Source: Bacteroidales bacterium (GTDB lineage: Bacteria; Bacteroidota; Bacteroidia; Bacteroidales; WCHB1-69). From it: 64,000 nt of DNA. The position numbers were made by a program, and so were the translations under genes. The DNA lies in contig JAGCXN010000006.1 in the NCBI GenBank assembly GCA_017961265.1, forward strand, positions 62,001 to 126,000, given 5' to 3'. Positions 24,946-36,562 of this stretch are shown here, piece by piece. Under the pieces are notes generated by a model. It was not told the origin of the DNA and made no database searches. It worked only from the letters and a program-made list of their open reading frames with translations. How positions within the stretch are numbered: the first letter of the stretch is position 1; each line of letters begins with the position of its first letter.

Positions 24946-25575
24946 ATGAAAAAAATCATCCTCTCCATATTGGCACTATGCGTCGCCACGGCGCTCGTGG
25001 CCCAGCCGGCCGGCAGCAAGCTGCTCAGCAGCACCGAAAGAGCGGCGACCATACAAAAGCTCAAGACCCATTCCACCAACCTGAAAACGTTGAAGGTGAA
25101 TTTTACACAAGAGAAGAGCTCCAAACTCTTCACCGACAAGGTGGTGTCGAAAGGCAATATGACGTACAAGAAGAGCAATATGCTCCGCTGGGCCTACACT
25201 TCACCGAAAACTTACGCCATCATCCTGAACAAGAAGGGCGCGTGGTTCAAGAACGAGAAAGGCTCCGTCCAGAACAAGATGATCGAGGGGCTTTGCAAGC
25301 TGCTGCTCCGCACCATCAATGGCGACGGGCTCGTTGAAAGCAACGGCTTCACCACCTCCTATTACCGCTGCGCCGACCAGTCGCTGCTGGTGCTGATGAA
25401 GCCCACCGACAAGACAATGAAGGAGATGTACACCTCCATTGAGGTCTATTTGGACCCGACCTCGCTGCTGGCAAAAAAGGTAAAGCTGAACGAAAAGAAG
25501 GGGGATGTCACCACCATCACGTTCAGCAACCACAAGAAGGACATCGCCATCGCGGATTCCGAATTTGACGAATGA
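24946..25575 (+). CDS. LolA-like outer-membrane lipoprotein carrier
   Basis: 209 residues from ATG 24946, chosen because MKKIILSILALCVATALVAQ is a clean signal peptide; an upstream in-frame ATG at 24919 would put MKRKLVYHT in front. The body fits the LolA/LppX-like family of Bacteroidota: NLKTLKVNFTQEKSSKLFTDKVVSKGNMTYKK, then MLRWAYTSPKTYAIILNKKGA and YLDPTSLLAKKVKLNEKKGD. LolA ferries lipoproteins across the periplasm from LolCDE to the outer membrane. The family is broad, so a related envelope role is possible. It is followed by a hairpin. Confidence 0.75.
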   Translation: MKKIILSILALCVATALVAQPAGSKLLSSTERAATIQKLKTHSTNLKTLKVNFTQEKSSKLFTDKVVSKGNMTYKKSNMLRWAYTSPKTYAIILNKKGAWFKNEKGSVQNKMIEGLCKLLLRTINGDGLVESNGFTTSYYRCADQSLLVLMKPTDKTMKEMYTSIEVYLDPTSLLAKKVKLNEKKGDVTTITFSNHKKDIAIADSEFDE

Positions 25576-25586
25576 CATAAAAAAAC

Positions 25587-25608
25587 AACGGCGGACCCCT
25601 CCGCCGTT
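25587..25608 (+). terminator. Hairpin downstream of the LolA-like gene
   Basis: A 9-bp stem AACGGCGGA with TCCGCCGTT closes a CCCC loop. An A run precedes it but no T run follows, so it may act with the minus strand or as an mRNA end-stabiliser. Confidence 0.55.
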
Positions 25609-25780
25609 GATAACCATTAACCTTTAATGATACGTAAAGGATTTTTCATCCTTTTGTTGTTCGATGAGGTTTTACGACCCTGATTTCAAAATGTTACAAA
25701 AAAAATCAAAAATTTTTACGTATCTGCAATAAGATACAAAAAATGAATAGAAAATGTTGCCTTGAAATCCCGAAATATCG

Positions 25781-25788
25781 TACCTTTG
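25781..25788 (+). promoter_or_regulatory. -7 promoter box for the FKBP-type isomerase gene
   Basis: TACCTTTG lies 43 nt before the ATG at 25832, with TTG about 21 nt further upstream as -33. Confidence 0.7.
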
Positions 25789-25831
25789 CCACCTGTTTAA
25801 ATAAGAACTAAAACAATATAAAAACGTGAAT

Positions 25832-26521
25832 ATGAAAAAGTTATTATTAATCCTCGTGTGCGCCATGCTCGCAAGTTGCGGCCACACTTCAAAAGCACAA
25901 AACGAAATGAAAGAGATGACCGATGACCAGAAAATGAGTTACGCCCTCGGCGTGAACAGCGGCGAACAATTCCGCAACCTCGGCTTAAACATTGATTTTG
26001 ACATTTTTATGAAAGGTATCAAGGACGGTATCGCTAACAGCAACCAGTTCTCACAAGAAGAGATGCAGGCTGCTTTCGCTTACCTCGAAAAGCAGGCCCG
26101 CGCCAATCAGGACAAAGCCATGAACGATGAGAAGGCCGCTGGCGCTGCCTTTCTCGCGAAGAACAAGAACGAAGCAGGTGTAAAAGAAACCGAATCCGGC
26201 CTCCAGTACAAGGTGGTGAAAGAGGGAACCGGCAAGAAGCCCCTCGCCACCGACAAAGTGAAAGTGCACTACAAAGGCACCCTCCTCGACGGCACCGTTT
26301 TCGACTCCTCCTACGACCGTGGCGAACCCATCACCTTCCCGCTTAACGGCGTGATCAAGGGCTGGACCGAAGGCCTCCAGCTGATGAGCGAAGGCTCCAA
26401 GTACATCCTCTACATCCCCTCCGACCTCGGCTACGGCGACAGAGGTGCCGGTGCCCAGATCAAACCCGGTGCTACGCTGATTTTTGAAGTCGAATTATTG
26501 GAAGTCAATCCCGCCAACTAA
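25832..26521 (+). CDS. FKBP-type peptidyl-prolyl cis-trans isomerase, lipoprotein
   Basis: 229 residues from ATG 25832; an in-frame GTG at 25826 is less likely. The lipobox LASC (MKKLLLILVCAMLASCGH) marks an envelope lipoprotein. The N-terminal domain (MSYALGVNSGEQFRNLGLNI...GIANSNQFSQEE) is the FkpA/Mip dimerisation region. The C-terminal FKBP domain has VKVHYKGTLLDGTVFDSSYD, GVIKGWTEGLQLMSEGSKY and IPSDLGYGDRGAG. It catalyses proline isomerisation during folding of exported proteins. The next gene starts 2 nt after the stop, with a GTG codon. Confidence 0.93.
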   Translation: MKKLLLILVCAMLASCGHTSKAQNEMKEMTDDQKMSYALGVNSGEQFRNLGLNIDFDIFMKGIKDGIANSNQFSQEEMQAAFAYLEKQARANQDKAMNDEKAAGAAFLAKNKNEAGVKETESGLQYKVVKEGTGKKPLATDKVKVHYKGTLLDGTVFDSSYDRGEPITFPLNGVIKGWTEGLQLMSEGSKYILYIPSDLGYGDRGAGAQIKPGATLIFEVELLEVNPAN

Positions 26522-26523
26522 TT

Positions 26524-27435
26524 GTGAAAAAACTATTTATTACCCTTATATCCGTTCTGCTGCTGGTGTCGTGCCAGCAGCAGAATTCGTCTGTGCCCGA
26601 CAGCAGTTTCTATACAGGCGAAGACGCCTACGGCAGAACCGTCGTCATCAAGGAGGAGCCGCAGCGCATCATCTCCCTTTCGTCGTCCATCACCGAAATC
26701 GCCTTTTTACTCAACGCGGGCGACAAGTTGGTCGGTGTATCAGACTTCTGCGAATACCCGCCGGAGGTTGAAAAAATCCCGAAAGTCGGCAAGCTTCTGA
26801 ACATCAACGTAGAAACCTTGCTGGCCCTCCACCCCGACCTCGTGCTTATCACCTCGCACGTCACCAAGGAGGATGTGGCCAAAATCGAGAATGCCGGCAT
26901 TCCCGTCTTTTCCGTGAAAGCGGAAGACAACATTGAGGGACTTTTCTACACCATTGACAAGATGGGAGAGATTCTGAACCGGCAAAAGGAGGCCGACGCC
27001 CTCGCCGCCGACTACCACCGCAAAATCGACTCTCTCCAGCAGAACCGTCCGGAAGCCACAAAAAGCGTCTATTACGTCGTCGGCTTCGGCAAGACGGGCG
27101 ATTTCACCGCGCCGGGCAACAGCTACATCCACGACATCATCACGTTGGCGGGCGGACGCAACATCGGCGAAGACCTTGACACGTGGAGCGTGAACCGCGA
27201 ACACCTCTTCAAGCAGGATCCCGACCTCATCTTCATCCGCGAAGAGGACCTCGAAACCTTCTGCCAAACCTATCCCTACACCCTCCTCACCGCCGTGAAG
27301 GAACACCGCGTCTATCCCATCAACACCGGTTGGATCGATACCCCTTCGCCGCGGAACATGCTGGCGATTGAATATATCCACAAGGTTATAGGGGATTCCG
27401 CCAGCGTCGCTGGCGGAATGGTGATGAAACCATAA
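26524..27435 (+). CDS. Periplasmic metal-chelate binding lipoprotein (BtuF/FhuD-like)
   Basis: 303 residues starting with GTG at 26524. The lipobox LVSC (KKLFITLISVLLLVSCQQQ) suggests membrane attachment. It belongs to the helical-backbone type III substrate-binding fold: PQRIISLSSSITEIAFLLNAGDKLVG, then LNINVETLLALHPDLVLITS and GGRNIGEDLDTWSVNREHLF. Such proteins bind vitamin B12, haem or siderophores for ABC importers, but no permease or ATPase gene adjoins, so the ligand is unknown. It is tightly spaced after the FKBP gene. The final 15 codons run through a 25-bp palindrome (27395-27419). Confidence 0.85.
   Translation: MKKLFITLISVLLLVSCQQQNSSVPDSSFYTGEDAYGRTVVIKEEPQRIISLSSSITEIAFLLNAGDKLVGVSDFCEYPPEVEKIPKVGKLLNINVETLLALHPDLVLITSHVTKEDVAKIENAGIPVFSVKAEDNIEGLFYTIDKMGEILNRQKEADALAADYHRKIDSLQQNRPEATKSVYYVVGFGKTGDFTAPGNSYIHDIITLAGGRNIGEDLDTWSVNREHLFKQDPDLIFIREEDLETFCQTYPYTLLTAVKEHRVYPINTGWIDTPSPRNMLAIEYIHKVIGDSASVAGGMVMKP
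27395..27419. repeat. 25-bp palindrome at the end of the binding-protein gene
   Basis: ATTCCGCCAGCG, one T, then CGCTGGCGGAAT: a perfect inverted repeat. It is coding and gives SASVAGGM. Confidence 0.9.
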
Positions 27436-27444
27436 CACCACACC

Positions 27445-27473
27445 ATTCCGCCGACCTGCAAGGTCGGCGGAAT
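27445..27473. repeat. 29-bp palindrome in the intergenic gap
   Basis: ATTCCGCCGACCT, GCA, then AGGTCGGCGGAAT: perfect arms of 13 bp. The outer eight bases match the palindrome at 27395 while the inner part differs and stays paired. It may also act as a transcript-end hairpin. Confidence 0.9.
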
Positions 27474-27498
27474 CTGTAATCAACAATTATTTAACGAT

Positions 27499-28629
27499 AT
27501 GAAATTCCGATGGTTGGTATGGTTGTTTTTGTTGCCGGCGGCGTTATGCCACGGACAGGCGAACCTGTACCTTGAGCCGTCAGTGCGGGTGGGACGAGTA
27601 ATTCCCAACGCCTCCAATACGAGTTTTTTGTCGCACGTCTCCACCTACGGATGTGAGCTGCGCCTTGGTCACCAAACCACCGGAAAACACGATTGGGAGC
27701 GGCTTTTCAACTATCCGGAATACGGGTTGTGCCTCCGTTACGCCCATTTCGACACCACGATGTTCGCCGAAACCGCCGCCCTATTTGCCTATTACAACGG
27801 CACCATCTGGCGCAACCACCGCTGGACGTTCCATTACCAGTTCGGTGTCGGCGTGGCGTACTGGTCGAACCCGTATAACGAGGTGACGAACCCGGCGAAC
27901 CGCTTCATCGGGTCGCACCTGAATGCCCACATCGACCTTGCCCTCGGCATTGACTGCCGTCTTACGCCGCAGGTGGCACTGACGCTGCGGGCCAACTTCT
28001 CCCATTCATCGAACGCAGCAATGAAGCTGCCGAATATGGGCATCAACCCGCTGTCGGGCGCAATAGGGGTAAAATGCTACCTACACAAACAGGATACCTT
28101 GGGTTTTTCGTGGCGGCACCGCGATACCAGCTTCGTGAAAAAGAACAGCTTCTATGTGTCGGTGAGTGCCGGCACAAGGCAGTCGAAGAAGGACGCGGTG
28201 GTGAAGAACGGTGCGGCGGGGCCGTACTATTTCGGCATGTCGTTACATATCGGCTATATGCGGCAGCCGCACCCGAAGTTCCGTTACGGCGGCGGCTTCG
28301 ACATCAACTTCAGCGGCGAGCTAATCCGCCATCTGCCAGAGGAGCAACAGCGTCCAGGCAAGTACATCAACGAGGCCGCCTTTGTGGCCTTTGAGGTGCT
28401 GTACGGGCGGCTGGTTCTCCACCTCAGCGGGGCGGTCTATCTGAATAGGGCCTTCGACTACTACACCCCGTTTTATGAGCGGGCGGGACTGCGTGTTCTG
28501 TTAGGCAAGAACCGCAACCATTTCGTGGGGGCGGCCGTCAAGGCACACGCTGGTTCCGTCGATTATCTCGAATGGACCTACGGTTGCCACTTCGTTTCGT
28601 TCGGCGACAAACCGAAACATAAAAAGTGA
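27499..28629 (+). CDS. PagL-like acyloxyacyl hydrolase / lipid A deacylase family protein
   Basis: 376 residues with a signal peptide (MKFRWLVWLFLLPAALCHGQ). The first half has beta-barrel-like alternating strands and the segment ANFSHSSNAAMKLPNMGINP, resembling the H-x-S-N-x active-site stretch of PagL/lipid A 3-O-deacylases. The second half, with further barrel-like strands (YYFGMSLHIGYMRQPHPKF), is longer than in classical PagL, which is near 170 residues. An outer-membrane lipid A-modifying role is plausible but not proved. It lies 63 nt after the binding-protein gene. Confidence 0.65.
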   Translation: MKFRWLVWLFLLPAALCHGQANLYLEPSVRVGRVIPNASNTSFLSHVSTYGCELRLGHQTTGKHDWERLFNYPEYGLCLRYAHFDTTMFAETAALFAYYNGTIWRNHRWTFHYQFGVGVAYWSNPYNEVTNPANRFIGSHLNAHIDLALGIDCRLTPQVALTLRANFSHSSNAAMKLPNMGINPLSGAIGVKCYLHKQDTLGFSWRHRDTSFVKKNSFYVSVSAGTRQSKKDAVVKNGAAGPYYFGMSLHIGYMRQPHPKFRYGGGFDINFSGELIRHLPEEQQRPGKYINEAAFVAFEVLYGRLVLHLSGAVYLNRAFDYYTPFYERAGLRVLLGKNRNHFVGAAVKAHAGSVDYLEWTYGCHFVSFGDKPKHKK

Positions 28630-28697
28630 ACCAAATTTCAATAATTTTCTGTTTGTAAAAATCGCTTTTTCCCCCTTCGAAAAAGAAATAATTGCCG

Positions 28698-28705
28698 TAC
28701 CTTTG
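28698..28705 (+). promoter_or_regulatory. -7 promoter box for the 28735 gene
   Basis: TACCTTTG, 29 nt before the ATG at 28735. Confidence 0.65.
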
Positions 28706-28734
28706 CGGCCTTGAATTTCTAAATACAATATTGT

Positions 28735-29280
28735 ATGGAAGAGAAAGATTTTCGCATCGGCACCCGCATCGACCACGAGAAATATGGGGAAGGCATCATC
28801 AGTGAGAACGGCAACCTGACTTACAAAGCCATTTTCGTGCGCGGAGGTGAGATGGAATTTTCCAAGATGAACGCCAGCTTCACCGTCATAACCCCCAATG
28901 AAGACAGCGATGACGACCAACGCCCAAAACTGGATGTCAAGGAGTTCGAACGTACCCTCACCTTCATCCTCGGCAAATACAACGCCATCGAAAACCGTGT
29001 GGCACTCGGCAAAAAGTGGGAGGGCGGCACAATGGTGCTCCAGCCCGCCAATCCCGAACTCAAGCCCAAGGAGATTCCCATCGAGACCTTCTTTCACAAA
29101 ATTGTGATGATGCGTGACCGCCTCCGTGTCCTCGAACAGAACATCAACAGCAGCGACTCGCTCACCGACGAGGAAAAAGTGAACCTACAGCAGTACATCA
29201 CCCGCATCTATGGCTCGATGACCTCCTTCAACATCCTCTTCGACGACAAAAACGACTACTTTGTAGGGAGCAAGCTATAA
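28735..29280 (+). CDS. Conserved hypothetical cytoplasmic protein
   Basis: 181 residues, no signal peptide, no membrane segment. The N-terminus (FRIGTRIDHEKYGEGIISENGNL) resembles the small barrel fold that often carries a K-x-G-x-G-x-I motif, for example at the end of UvrD-type helicases. The rest is charged and helical (IETFFHKIVMMRDRLRVLEQN). I do not recognise a characterised family. It has its own promoter and appears to be a core Bacteroidota gene. Confidence 0.75.
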   Translation: MEEKDFRIGTRIDHEKYGEGIISENGNLTYKAIFVRGGEMEFSKMNASFTVITPNEDSDDDQRPKLDVKEFERTLTFILGKYNAIENRVALGKKWEGGTMVLQPANPELKPKEIPIETFFHKIVMMRDRLRVLEQNINSSDSLTDEEKVNLQQYITRIYGSMTSFNILFDDKNDYFVGSKL

Positions 29281-29301
29281 CCTCGAAAACTAAAAAAGTG
29301 G

Positions 29302-29309
29302 TACCTTTG
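29302..29309 (+). promoter_or_regulatory. -7 promoter box for the DPP III gene
   Basis: TACCTTTG ends 16 nt before the ATG at 29326, so the leader would be only about ten nucleotides. Confidence 0.65.
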
Positions 29310-29325
29310 CCACCCATTTTTTAAG

Positions 29326-31434
<2,109 letters not shown>

Positions 31435-31490
31435 AAAAAAATATAGATAACTTAAACCACAAAATCAAAATTCTAAAAACCAAACCAATT

Positions 31491-31964
31491 ATGATTCAAA
31501 GAGTTCAATCGTTGTTTTTGTTAGTGGCCGCGGTGGCAGCAATCGTTGTTTTATTTATTCCCATCGGAAATATTATTGATTCGACAGGATTCTGTCTGTA
31601 CCAATATGATGCTTTTTCATTGAAAAAAGAGGGGGTCGGAGTATTGAGCACGCTGTATATCGCCCTGTTGTGGGGCGTTTCCGCCATTTTGTCATTAGTT
31701 ACTATTTTTATGTTCAAGAATCGTCCGCGCCAGGTGATGATGAACGGCATCAATATGTTGGTTATGTTGGCGGCATTGGTCACGATGCTGTACATTTATC
31801 CGAACCTTGTTTTCGAGAAACGTCAAATTGTCACCAGCACTTCTATGTTGGAGTTCAACCGTTTGGTTCTCATCTCATTAGTTCCTGCTGTGAGCCTCTA
31901 TTTGGCCAATATGTTCATCAAGAAGGACGAGAAGAAGGTACGTGCTGCCGACCGTTTGCGGTAA
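31491..31964 (+). CDS. DUF4293 family membrane protein
   Basis: 157 residues beginning MIQRVQSLFLLVAAVAA, the signature start of the Bacteroidota DUF4293 family. Four hydrophobic segments are visible (about 5-25, 52-72, 83-100 and 123-142), and the C-terminus is charged (KKDEKKVRAADRLR). Function is unknown. It precedes cdaA by 29 nt in the same direction, a possible operon of membrane and signalling proteins. Confidence 0.85.
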   Translation: MIQRVQSLFLLVAAVAAIVVLFIPIGNIIDSTGFCLYQYDAFSLKKEGVGVLSTLYIALLWGVSAILSLVTIFMFKNRPRQVMMNGINMLVMLAALVTMLYIYPNLVFEKRQIVTSTSMLEFNRLVLISLVPAVSLYLANMFIKKDEKKVRAADRLR

Positions 31965-31993
31965 TAGTAAGAAAAACGTTTTCTATCATAGCC

Positions 31994-32809
31994 ATGGTTG
32001 ATTTTATACATTTCGGGATTGCGGATATCGTTGACATACTGTTGTTTGCGATAATTCTGTACCAGTTATACAAGCTGCTGAAGGGGACGGCGGCCCTCCG
32101 TATCGTCTGGACCATCTTCATCGTGTTCCTGTTGTGGAAGCTGGCGGGTGCGGCGCACTTGCGGCTCATCACGGCGATCATGGGGCAGGTCATCAGTGTG
32201 GGTGTCATCGCGCTTATTGTGGTGTTCCAGCCGGAAATCCGCAAGTTCCTCCTGATGATCGGCAACACGCACATTGTGCGGCTTTTCAGCGGCCGTTTCA
32301 AGAAGCATGTGACGACCACCGCCTTCAAGAACGAGATCAACACGGTAGTGCGTGCGTGCCGCCGTATGTCGGATTCGAAGACCGGCGCTCTCATCGTTTT
32401 TGAAAAAGACACCCCGTTGGACGAAATTATCGCCACAGGTGACAAGATTGACGCGGCCATTTCACGCGAACTGATTGAGAACATCTTTTTCAAAAACAGT
32501 CCGTTGCACGACGGCGCCCTGATTATCCGCAACCACCGTTTGATGGCGGCGCGGTGCATCCTGCCCGTCTCCGACCGTGAGGACATCTCGCCCGACCTCG
32601 GCCTGCGCCACCGCTCCGCCATCGGCGTCACCGTCCTCTGCGACGCCATTGCCGTGGTGGTTTCGGAACAGACCGGCAGCATCTCGCTGTGCCAAAGCGG
32701 CGAAATCACCCACAACATCTCCCCCGTGGTGCTCGAAACCATGCTCAACGACATCTTCCTCAATGAGAAGGAGGAGGAAGAGGATCGAAAAAAAAGACAA
32801 ACCTTATGA
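31994..32809 (+). CDS. cdaA: Diadenylate cyclase CdaA
   Basis: 271 residues from ATG 31994, the first ATG that gives the family's normal N-terminus; the open frame extends upstream without support. Three N-terminal membrane helices (IADIVDILLFAIILYQLY; ALRIVWTIFIVFLLWKLA; GQVISVGVIALIVVF) precede the DAC domain. That domain has the catalytic motifs DGA in NSPLHDGALIIR (about 172) and RHR in LGLRHRSAIG (about 204). The enzyme makes cyclic di-AMP from two ATP at the inner membrane. The next gene overlaps its stop by 4 nt (ATGA), so the pair is translationally coupled. Confidence 0.93.
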   Translation: MVDFIHFGIADIVDILLFAIILYQLYKLLKGTAALRIVWTIFIVFLLWKLAGAAHLRLITAIMGQVISVGVIALIVVFQPEIRKFLLMIGNTHIVRLFSGRFKKHVTTTAFKNEINTVVRACRRMSDSKTGALIVFEKDTPLDEIIATGDKIDAAISRELIENIFFKNSPLHDGALIIRNHRLMAARCILPVSDREDISPDLGLRHRSAIGVTVLCDAIAVVVSEQTGSISLCQSGEITHNISPVVLETMLNDIFLNEKEEEEDRKKRQTL

Positions 32810-33993
32810 AAAAGCTCCTCACAATGTTGTTTCTGGCTGCTTGGGCACTTTCGGCAAGTGCCAACGACGGGGTGTTCTACGCCGCCGGCAACCAGCTTAT
32901 CCCCATTGTGGAGACGGACATTATTGTAAAAAAAGAGGTTCTGAGTATCGTCCGTCAGGGCGACTACGCCATCATCGATGTCCATTACGAGTTTTTCAAC
33001 CCTACTAAAGCGAAAACCTTGCTGGTAGGCTTTGAAGCCCCCACCCCCTATAATGCCACCTTCAATTTTTCGGACTACCACGACAGCCATCCCTTCATCT
33101 CCGATTTCACCGTCAACTTGAACGGGAAAGACCTGCCCTACAAAGTGGCGCTTGTCGAAAATGACAGCATTTACTACAAAAATGGGGAGTTCATCTACGC
33201 CGATACGCTGGAGGAAAAGGAAAGTATTGAACTTTCGGGATCTCCTTTTGGCCAATATGTCTATCATTTTACGGCTACATTCCGTCCGGGACTGAACATT
33301 ATCCATCACAGATACAAATATCGACTATCCTCAAGCGTAGTGAGCGATGCCGGTCTTTACTATACACTTACTGCAGCCAACCGTTGGGCCAACCGACAGA
33401 TTGATGACTTCACCCTGAATATTGATATGGGCAAGCATACAAGTTTCTGTATGCCGCTTACATTTTTTGAAAACCTTTCTGAATGGCAGTTCAATGGTAT
33501 CGGTCTGTGTAATAAACTGCCGTCCAATTTTGAAGGAAGTGATTATAAACACGAATATGTCTCTTTTCACATCCAATCTGGCTACATCACCTTTCATAAG
33601 GAAAACTTCCATCCCCAAGGGGAACTGACGGCGGAATTTTACCATTATTTATGGGATTTTTATGAAAAGGATTCTTTAGAATCCATGTTGGATTATATCA
33701 AGACACATTATCTCACTGGGAATCTTGATGAAAAGATTCCTCTTCTCAATGATTATCTGAAAATAAACAAACCGGAGGTCTATCCCGACAATATCCGAAA
33801 AATCATGCGGAATCTGCCGTGGGCTTACCGCGGATACGTTTTCAAAGACAAGAAACTCCAGAAATTTTTTGAATCCACCCAGTGGTATATTGCCAACCCA
33901 GCGTACAAAGGTTCACAGGAGGATTTCAGCAGTGGGGACAAGAAATGGGTAAGATACTGGGACTTGGATGAAAATTCTGAGATAATAGAATAA
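32806..33993 (+). CDS. Secreted DUF4424/YARHG-like domain protein
   Basis: 395 residues with a signal peptide ([19 protein letters not shown]). The body resembles DUF4424: [25 protein letters not shown] and FHHYRF-like strands. The last 60 residues are a YARHG domain: [20 protein letters not shown], then [16 protein letters not shown] domains are extracellular and often linked to peptidoglycan. It overlaps cdaA by 4 nt, tying an envelope protein to the c-di-AMP synthase, a signal known to govern wall and turgor balance. The link is inferred. The middle of the gene, about 33300-33800, is more AT-rich than its surroundings. Confidence 0.72.
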   Translation: MKKLLTMLFLAAWALSASANDGVFYAAGNQLIPIVETDIIVKKEVLSIVRQGDYAIIDVHYEFFNPTKAKTLLVGFEAPTPYNATFNFSDYHDSHPFISDFTVNLNGKDLPYKVALVENDSIYYKNGEFIYADTLEEKESIELSGSPFGQYVYHFTATFRPGLNIIHHRYKYRLSSSVVSDAGLYYTLTAANRWANRQIDDFTLNIDMGKHTSFCMPLTFFENLSEWQFNGIGLCNKLPSNFEGSDYKHEYVSFHIQSGYITFHKENFHPQGELTAEFYHYLWDFYEKDSLESMLDYIKTHYLTGNLDEKIPLLNDYLKINKPEVYPDNIRKIMRNLPWAYRGYVFKDKKLQKFFESTQWYIANPAYKGSQEDFSSGDKKWVRYWDLDENSEIIE

Positions 33994-34000
33994 AAATAAT

Positions 34001-35029
34001 ATGAACGACAACCTCAACCCATCGAAACAGCGGCTTTCGGCTGCGGAAAAAGAGTTTGAGCGCGCCATCCGGCCGGCCGACTTCCGCAACTTCTACGGGC
34101 AGGAGCAGGTGATTGAGAACATCATCGTGTTCGTGCAGGCGGCGAAGGCGCGGAAAGAGGCCCTCGACCATGTGCTGCTGCACGGGCCTCCAGGCCTCGG
34201 CAAGACCACCCTCTCGCACATCATTGCCAACGAGATGGGCGTGAATGTGCGCGTAACCTCCGGCCCCGTCATCGACAAGCCGGGCGAGCTGGCGGGCCTG
34301 CTCACCAACCTCGAACCCAACGACGTGCTCTTCATCGACGAAATCCACCGCCTCTCCCCCGTGGTGGAAGAGTACCTCTACTCCGCTATGGAGGACTACA
34401 AAATCGACATCATGATTGAGACGGGACCCAACGCCCGCAGCGTGCAGATCGCCCTCAACCCGTTCACGCTCGTGGGGGCCACCACCCGCAGCGGTCTGCT
34501 CACGGCTCCGCTCCGCTCCCGCTTCGGTATCAACCTGCGGCTCAAATACTACGACGCCGAAACGCTGGCCAAAATCCTGAAACGTTCGGCGGGCATCATC
34601 AAGATTGAAATCACCGACGATGCGGCCTATGAGATTGCCCGACGCAGCCGCGGAACCCCGCGTATCGCCAACCTGCTGCTGCGGCGTGTCCGCGACTTCG
34701 CCCAGATCAAGGGCAACGGCACCATCGACTACGCCATCACCCAGATCGCCCTCGCCGCCCTCAACGTCGATAAGGACGGCCTCGACGAGATGGACAACCG
34801 CATCCTTGGCACCATCATCGACAAGTTCAAGGGTGGTCCCGTCGGCCTCACCACCATCGCCACGGCGGTGGGCGAAGATGCCGGCACCGTGGAGGAGGTC
34901 TATGAGCCGTTCCTCATCCAGGAGGGCTACCTGATGCGCACCCCGCGCGGCCGCGAAGTCACCGACCTCGCCTACGAGCACCTCGGAAAAAGCCGCTTCA
35001 TCATCAACGGACAGACAGAACTTTTCTGA
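34001..35029 (+). CDS. ruvB: Holliday junction branch migration helicase RuvB
   Basis: 342 residues with every RuvB landmark: [15 protein letters not shown], Walker [21 protein letters not shown], Walker [21 protein letters not shown], sensor [19 protein letters not shown] with the arginine finger, and the winged-helix end [13 protein letters not shown]. With RuvA and RuvC it drives branch migration in recombination. The ruvA and ruvC genes are not in the window. It follows the YARHG protein by 7 nt. Confidence 0.97.
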   Translation: MNDNLNPSKQRLSAAEKEFERAIRPADFRNFYGQEQVIENIIVFVQAAKARKEALDHVLLHGPPGLGKTTLSHIIANEMGVNVRVTSGPVIDKPGELAGLLTNLEPNDVLFIDEIHRLSPVVEEYLYSAMEDYKIDIMIETGPNARSVQIALNPFTLVGATTRSGLLTAPLRSRFGINLRLKYYDAETLAKILKRSAGIIKIEITDDAAYEIARRSRGTPRIANLLLRRVRDFAQIKGNGTIDYAITQIALAALNVDKDGLDEMDNRILGTIIDKFKGGPVGLTTIATAVGEDAGTVEEVYEPFLIQEGYLMRTPRGREVTDLAYEHLGKSRFIINGQTELF

Positions 35030-35062
35030 CCTGTCCTATCCTTGCAATGAAATCATAACAGT

Positions 35063-35806
35063 ATGATAAAGAATGTATTAGAAATCATCGGTGAATACTT
35101 CCTCTTCCTGAAGAAGGTGTTCACCAAACCAGCGAAAGCCTCGGAGTTCTTCCGGAAGCTGGTGGACGAAATGAACGCGATGGGGGTCGGCTCCCTGCTG
35201 ATCGTCTGCATCGTGGCGGTCTGTATGGGCAGCGTCATCACCACGCAGACGGCCCTGCAGATCGAGAGCCCGTGGATTCCGAAATGGACCCTCGGCTTCA
35301 CCGTCCGCACCTCCGTGGTAATGGAGCTGTGCCCGACCATCATCACCCTGCTTTTAGTCGGCAACCTCGGTTCGCGCATCACCTCTGAAATCGGCAGTAT
35401 GCGAGTAACGGAACAAATTGATGCCTTGGAAGTTATGGGTATCAATTCCGCCTCCTACCTCATCCTCCCGAAAATCATTTCGGCGCTCTTTGTCATTCCG
35501 ATGCTCATCATTATTGCCATCTTCTTCGCCCTCATCGGCGGCTACATCACCGTCTTGATTACCCATGTATCGTCCCCATACGAGTTTGTGGACGGTCTCA
35601 CTTCCTTCTTCCGAATGTACGACTTGGTGTATGTGCTTACGAAGACCACCATCTTTGCCTTCATACTTTCTTCTGTATCATCCTTTTACGGATATCGGAT
35701 TGAGGGCGGTGCCTTGGAGCTCGGTAAAGCCAACGTGAACGGCATCGTCGTCTCGTCGTTCATCATCCTCGTATTGAATCTGGTCATCACGTCAATAATG
35801 CTGTAA
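35063..35806 (+). CDS. mlaE: MlaE-type ABC transporter permease
   Basis: 247 residues, the YrbE/MlaE permease family. It shows five to six hydrophobic segments and family blocks VGSLLIVCIVAVCMGSVITT, LGSRITSEIGSMRVTEQIDA and FFALIGGYITVLITH. The complex moves phospholipids between inner and outer membranes with MlaF, MlaD and periplasmic MlaC. MlaF follows 3 nt later, but no MlaD (MCE) gene is in this window. Confidence 0.92.
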   Translation: MIKNVLEIIGEYFLFLKKVFTKPAKASEFFRKLVDEMNAMGVGSLLIVCIVAVCMGSVITTQTALQIESPWIPKWTLGFTVRTSVVMELCPTIITLLLVGNLGSRITSEIGSMRVTEQIDALEVMGINSASYLILPKIISALFVIPMLIIIAIFFALIGGYITVLITHVSSPYEFVDGLTSFFRMYDLVYVLTKTTIFAFILSSVSSFYGYRIEGGALELGKANVNGIVVSSFIILVLNLVITSIML

Positions 35807-35809
35807 GCC

Positions 35810-36562
35810 ATGATAGAACTAATCAATGTATCGAAATACTTTGGGGAGCGGCAGGTGCTGAAGAGCATCAACACCTGCTTCGAGGACGGCAAGGTGAACC
35901 TCATCATCGGGCGCTCTGGCTCCGGCAAGACTGTGATGATGAAGAACCTCATCGGCCTGCTGGCTCCAGAAGAGGGTGAAATCCTCTATAACGGACGGAA
36001 TTTCAACCACTTCACCGACAAAGAGAAGGAGTCCATCCGCTCCGAAATGGGGATGGTGTTCCAAGGCTCCGCCCTGTTTGACTCGATGACCATCGAGGAG
36101 AACGTGATGTTCCCGCTCACGATGCTCACCTCCCAAAGCTGGAGCGAGAAAATCGATCGCGTGAACTTCTGCCTGAAACGGGTGGACCTTGAAGGCTCCA
36201 ACAACCTGTATCCTGCCGAGCTGAGCGGCGGTATGAAGAAGCGCGCCGCCATCGCCCGCGCCATCGCCTGCAACCCCAAGTACCTCTTCTGCGACGAACC
36301 CAACTCCGGCCTCGACCCCAAAACCTCCCTCCTCATCGACGAGCTGATCTTTGAAATCACTCACGAGTTCAACATCACCACCGTCGTCAACACCCACGAC
36401 ATCAACTCCGTCATCACCATTGGAGAGACTATTTCCTTCATCTACCAAGGGAACCTTGAATGGCGCGGCAGCAAAGACAACGTGCTCACCTCCGACAACG
36501 AACGGCTCAACGACTTCATCTTCGCCCAACCCCTCACCCAACGAATCAGAGATTTAAGCTAA
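35810..36562 (+). CDS. mlaF: MlaF-type ABC transporter ATP-binding protein
   Basis: 250 residues with Walker A GRSGSGKTVMMKNLIG, Q-loop GMVFQGSALFDSMTIEENV, signature LSGGMKKRAAIARAIA, Walker B YLFCDEPNSGLDP and the switch histidine in VVNTHDINSV. This is the lipid-transport (MlaF) subfamily. It is placed directly after mlaE and its stop overlaps the cvpA start (TAATG), so the three are one operon. Confidence 0.94.
   Translation: MIELINVSKYFGERQVLKSINTCFEDGKVNLIIGRSGSGKTVMMKNLIGLLAPEEGEILYNGRNFNHFTDKEKESIRSEMGMVFQGSALFDSMTIEENVMFPLTMLTSQSWSEKIDRVNFCLKRVDLEGSNNLYPAELSGGMKKRAAIARAIACNPKYLFCDEPNSGLDPKTSLLIDELIFEITHEFNITTVVNTHDINSVITIGETISFIYQGNLEWRGSKDNVLTSDNERLNDFIFAQPLTQRIRDLS

Noticed and set aside
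31670..31993. N-terminal extension of CdaA
   Set aside because: It lies inside the DUF4293 gene in another frame. The canonical start is at 31994.
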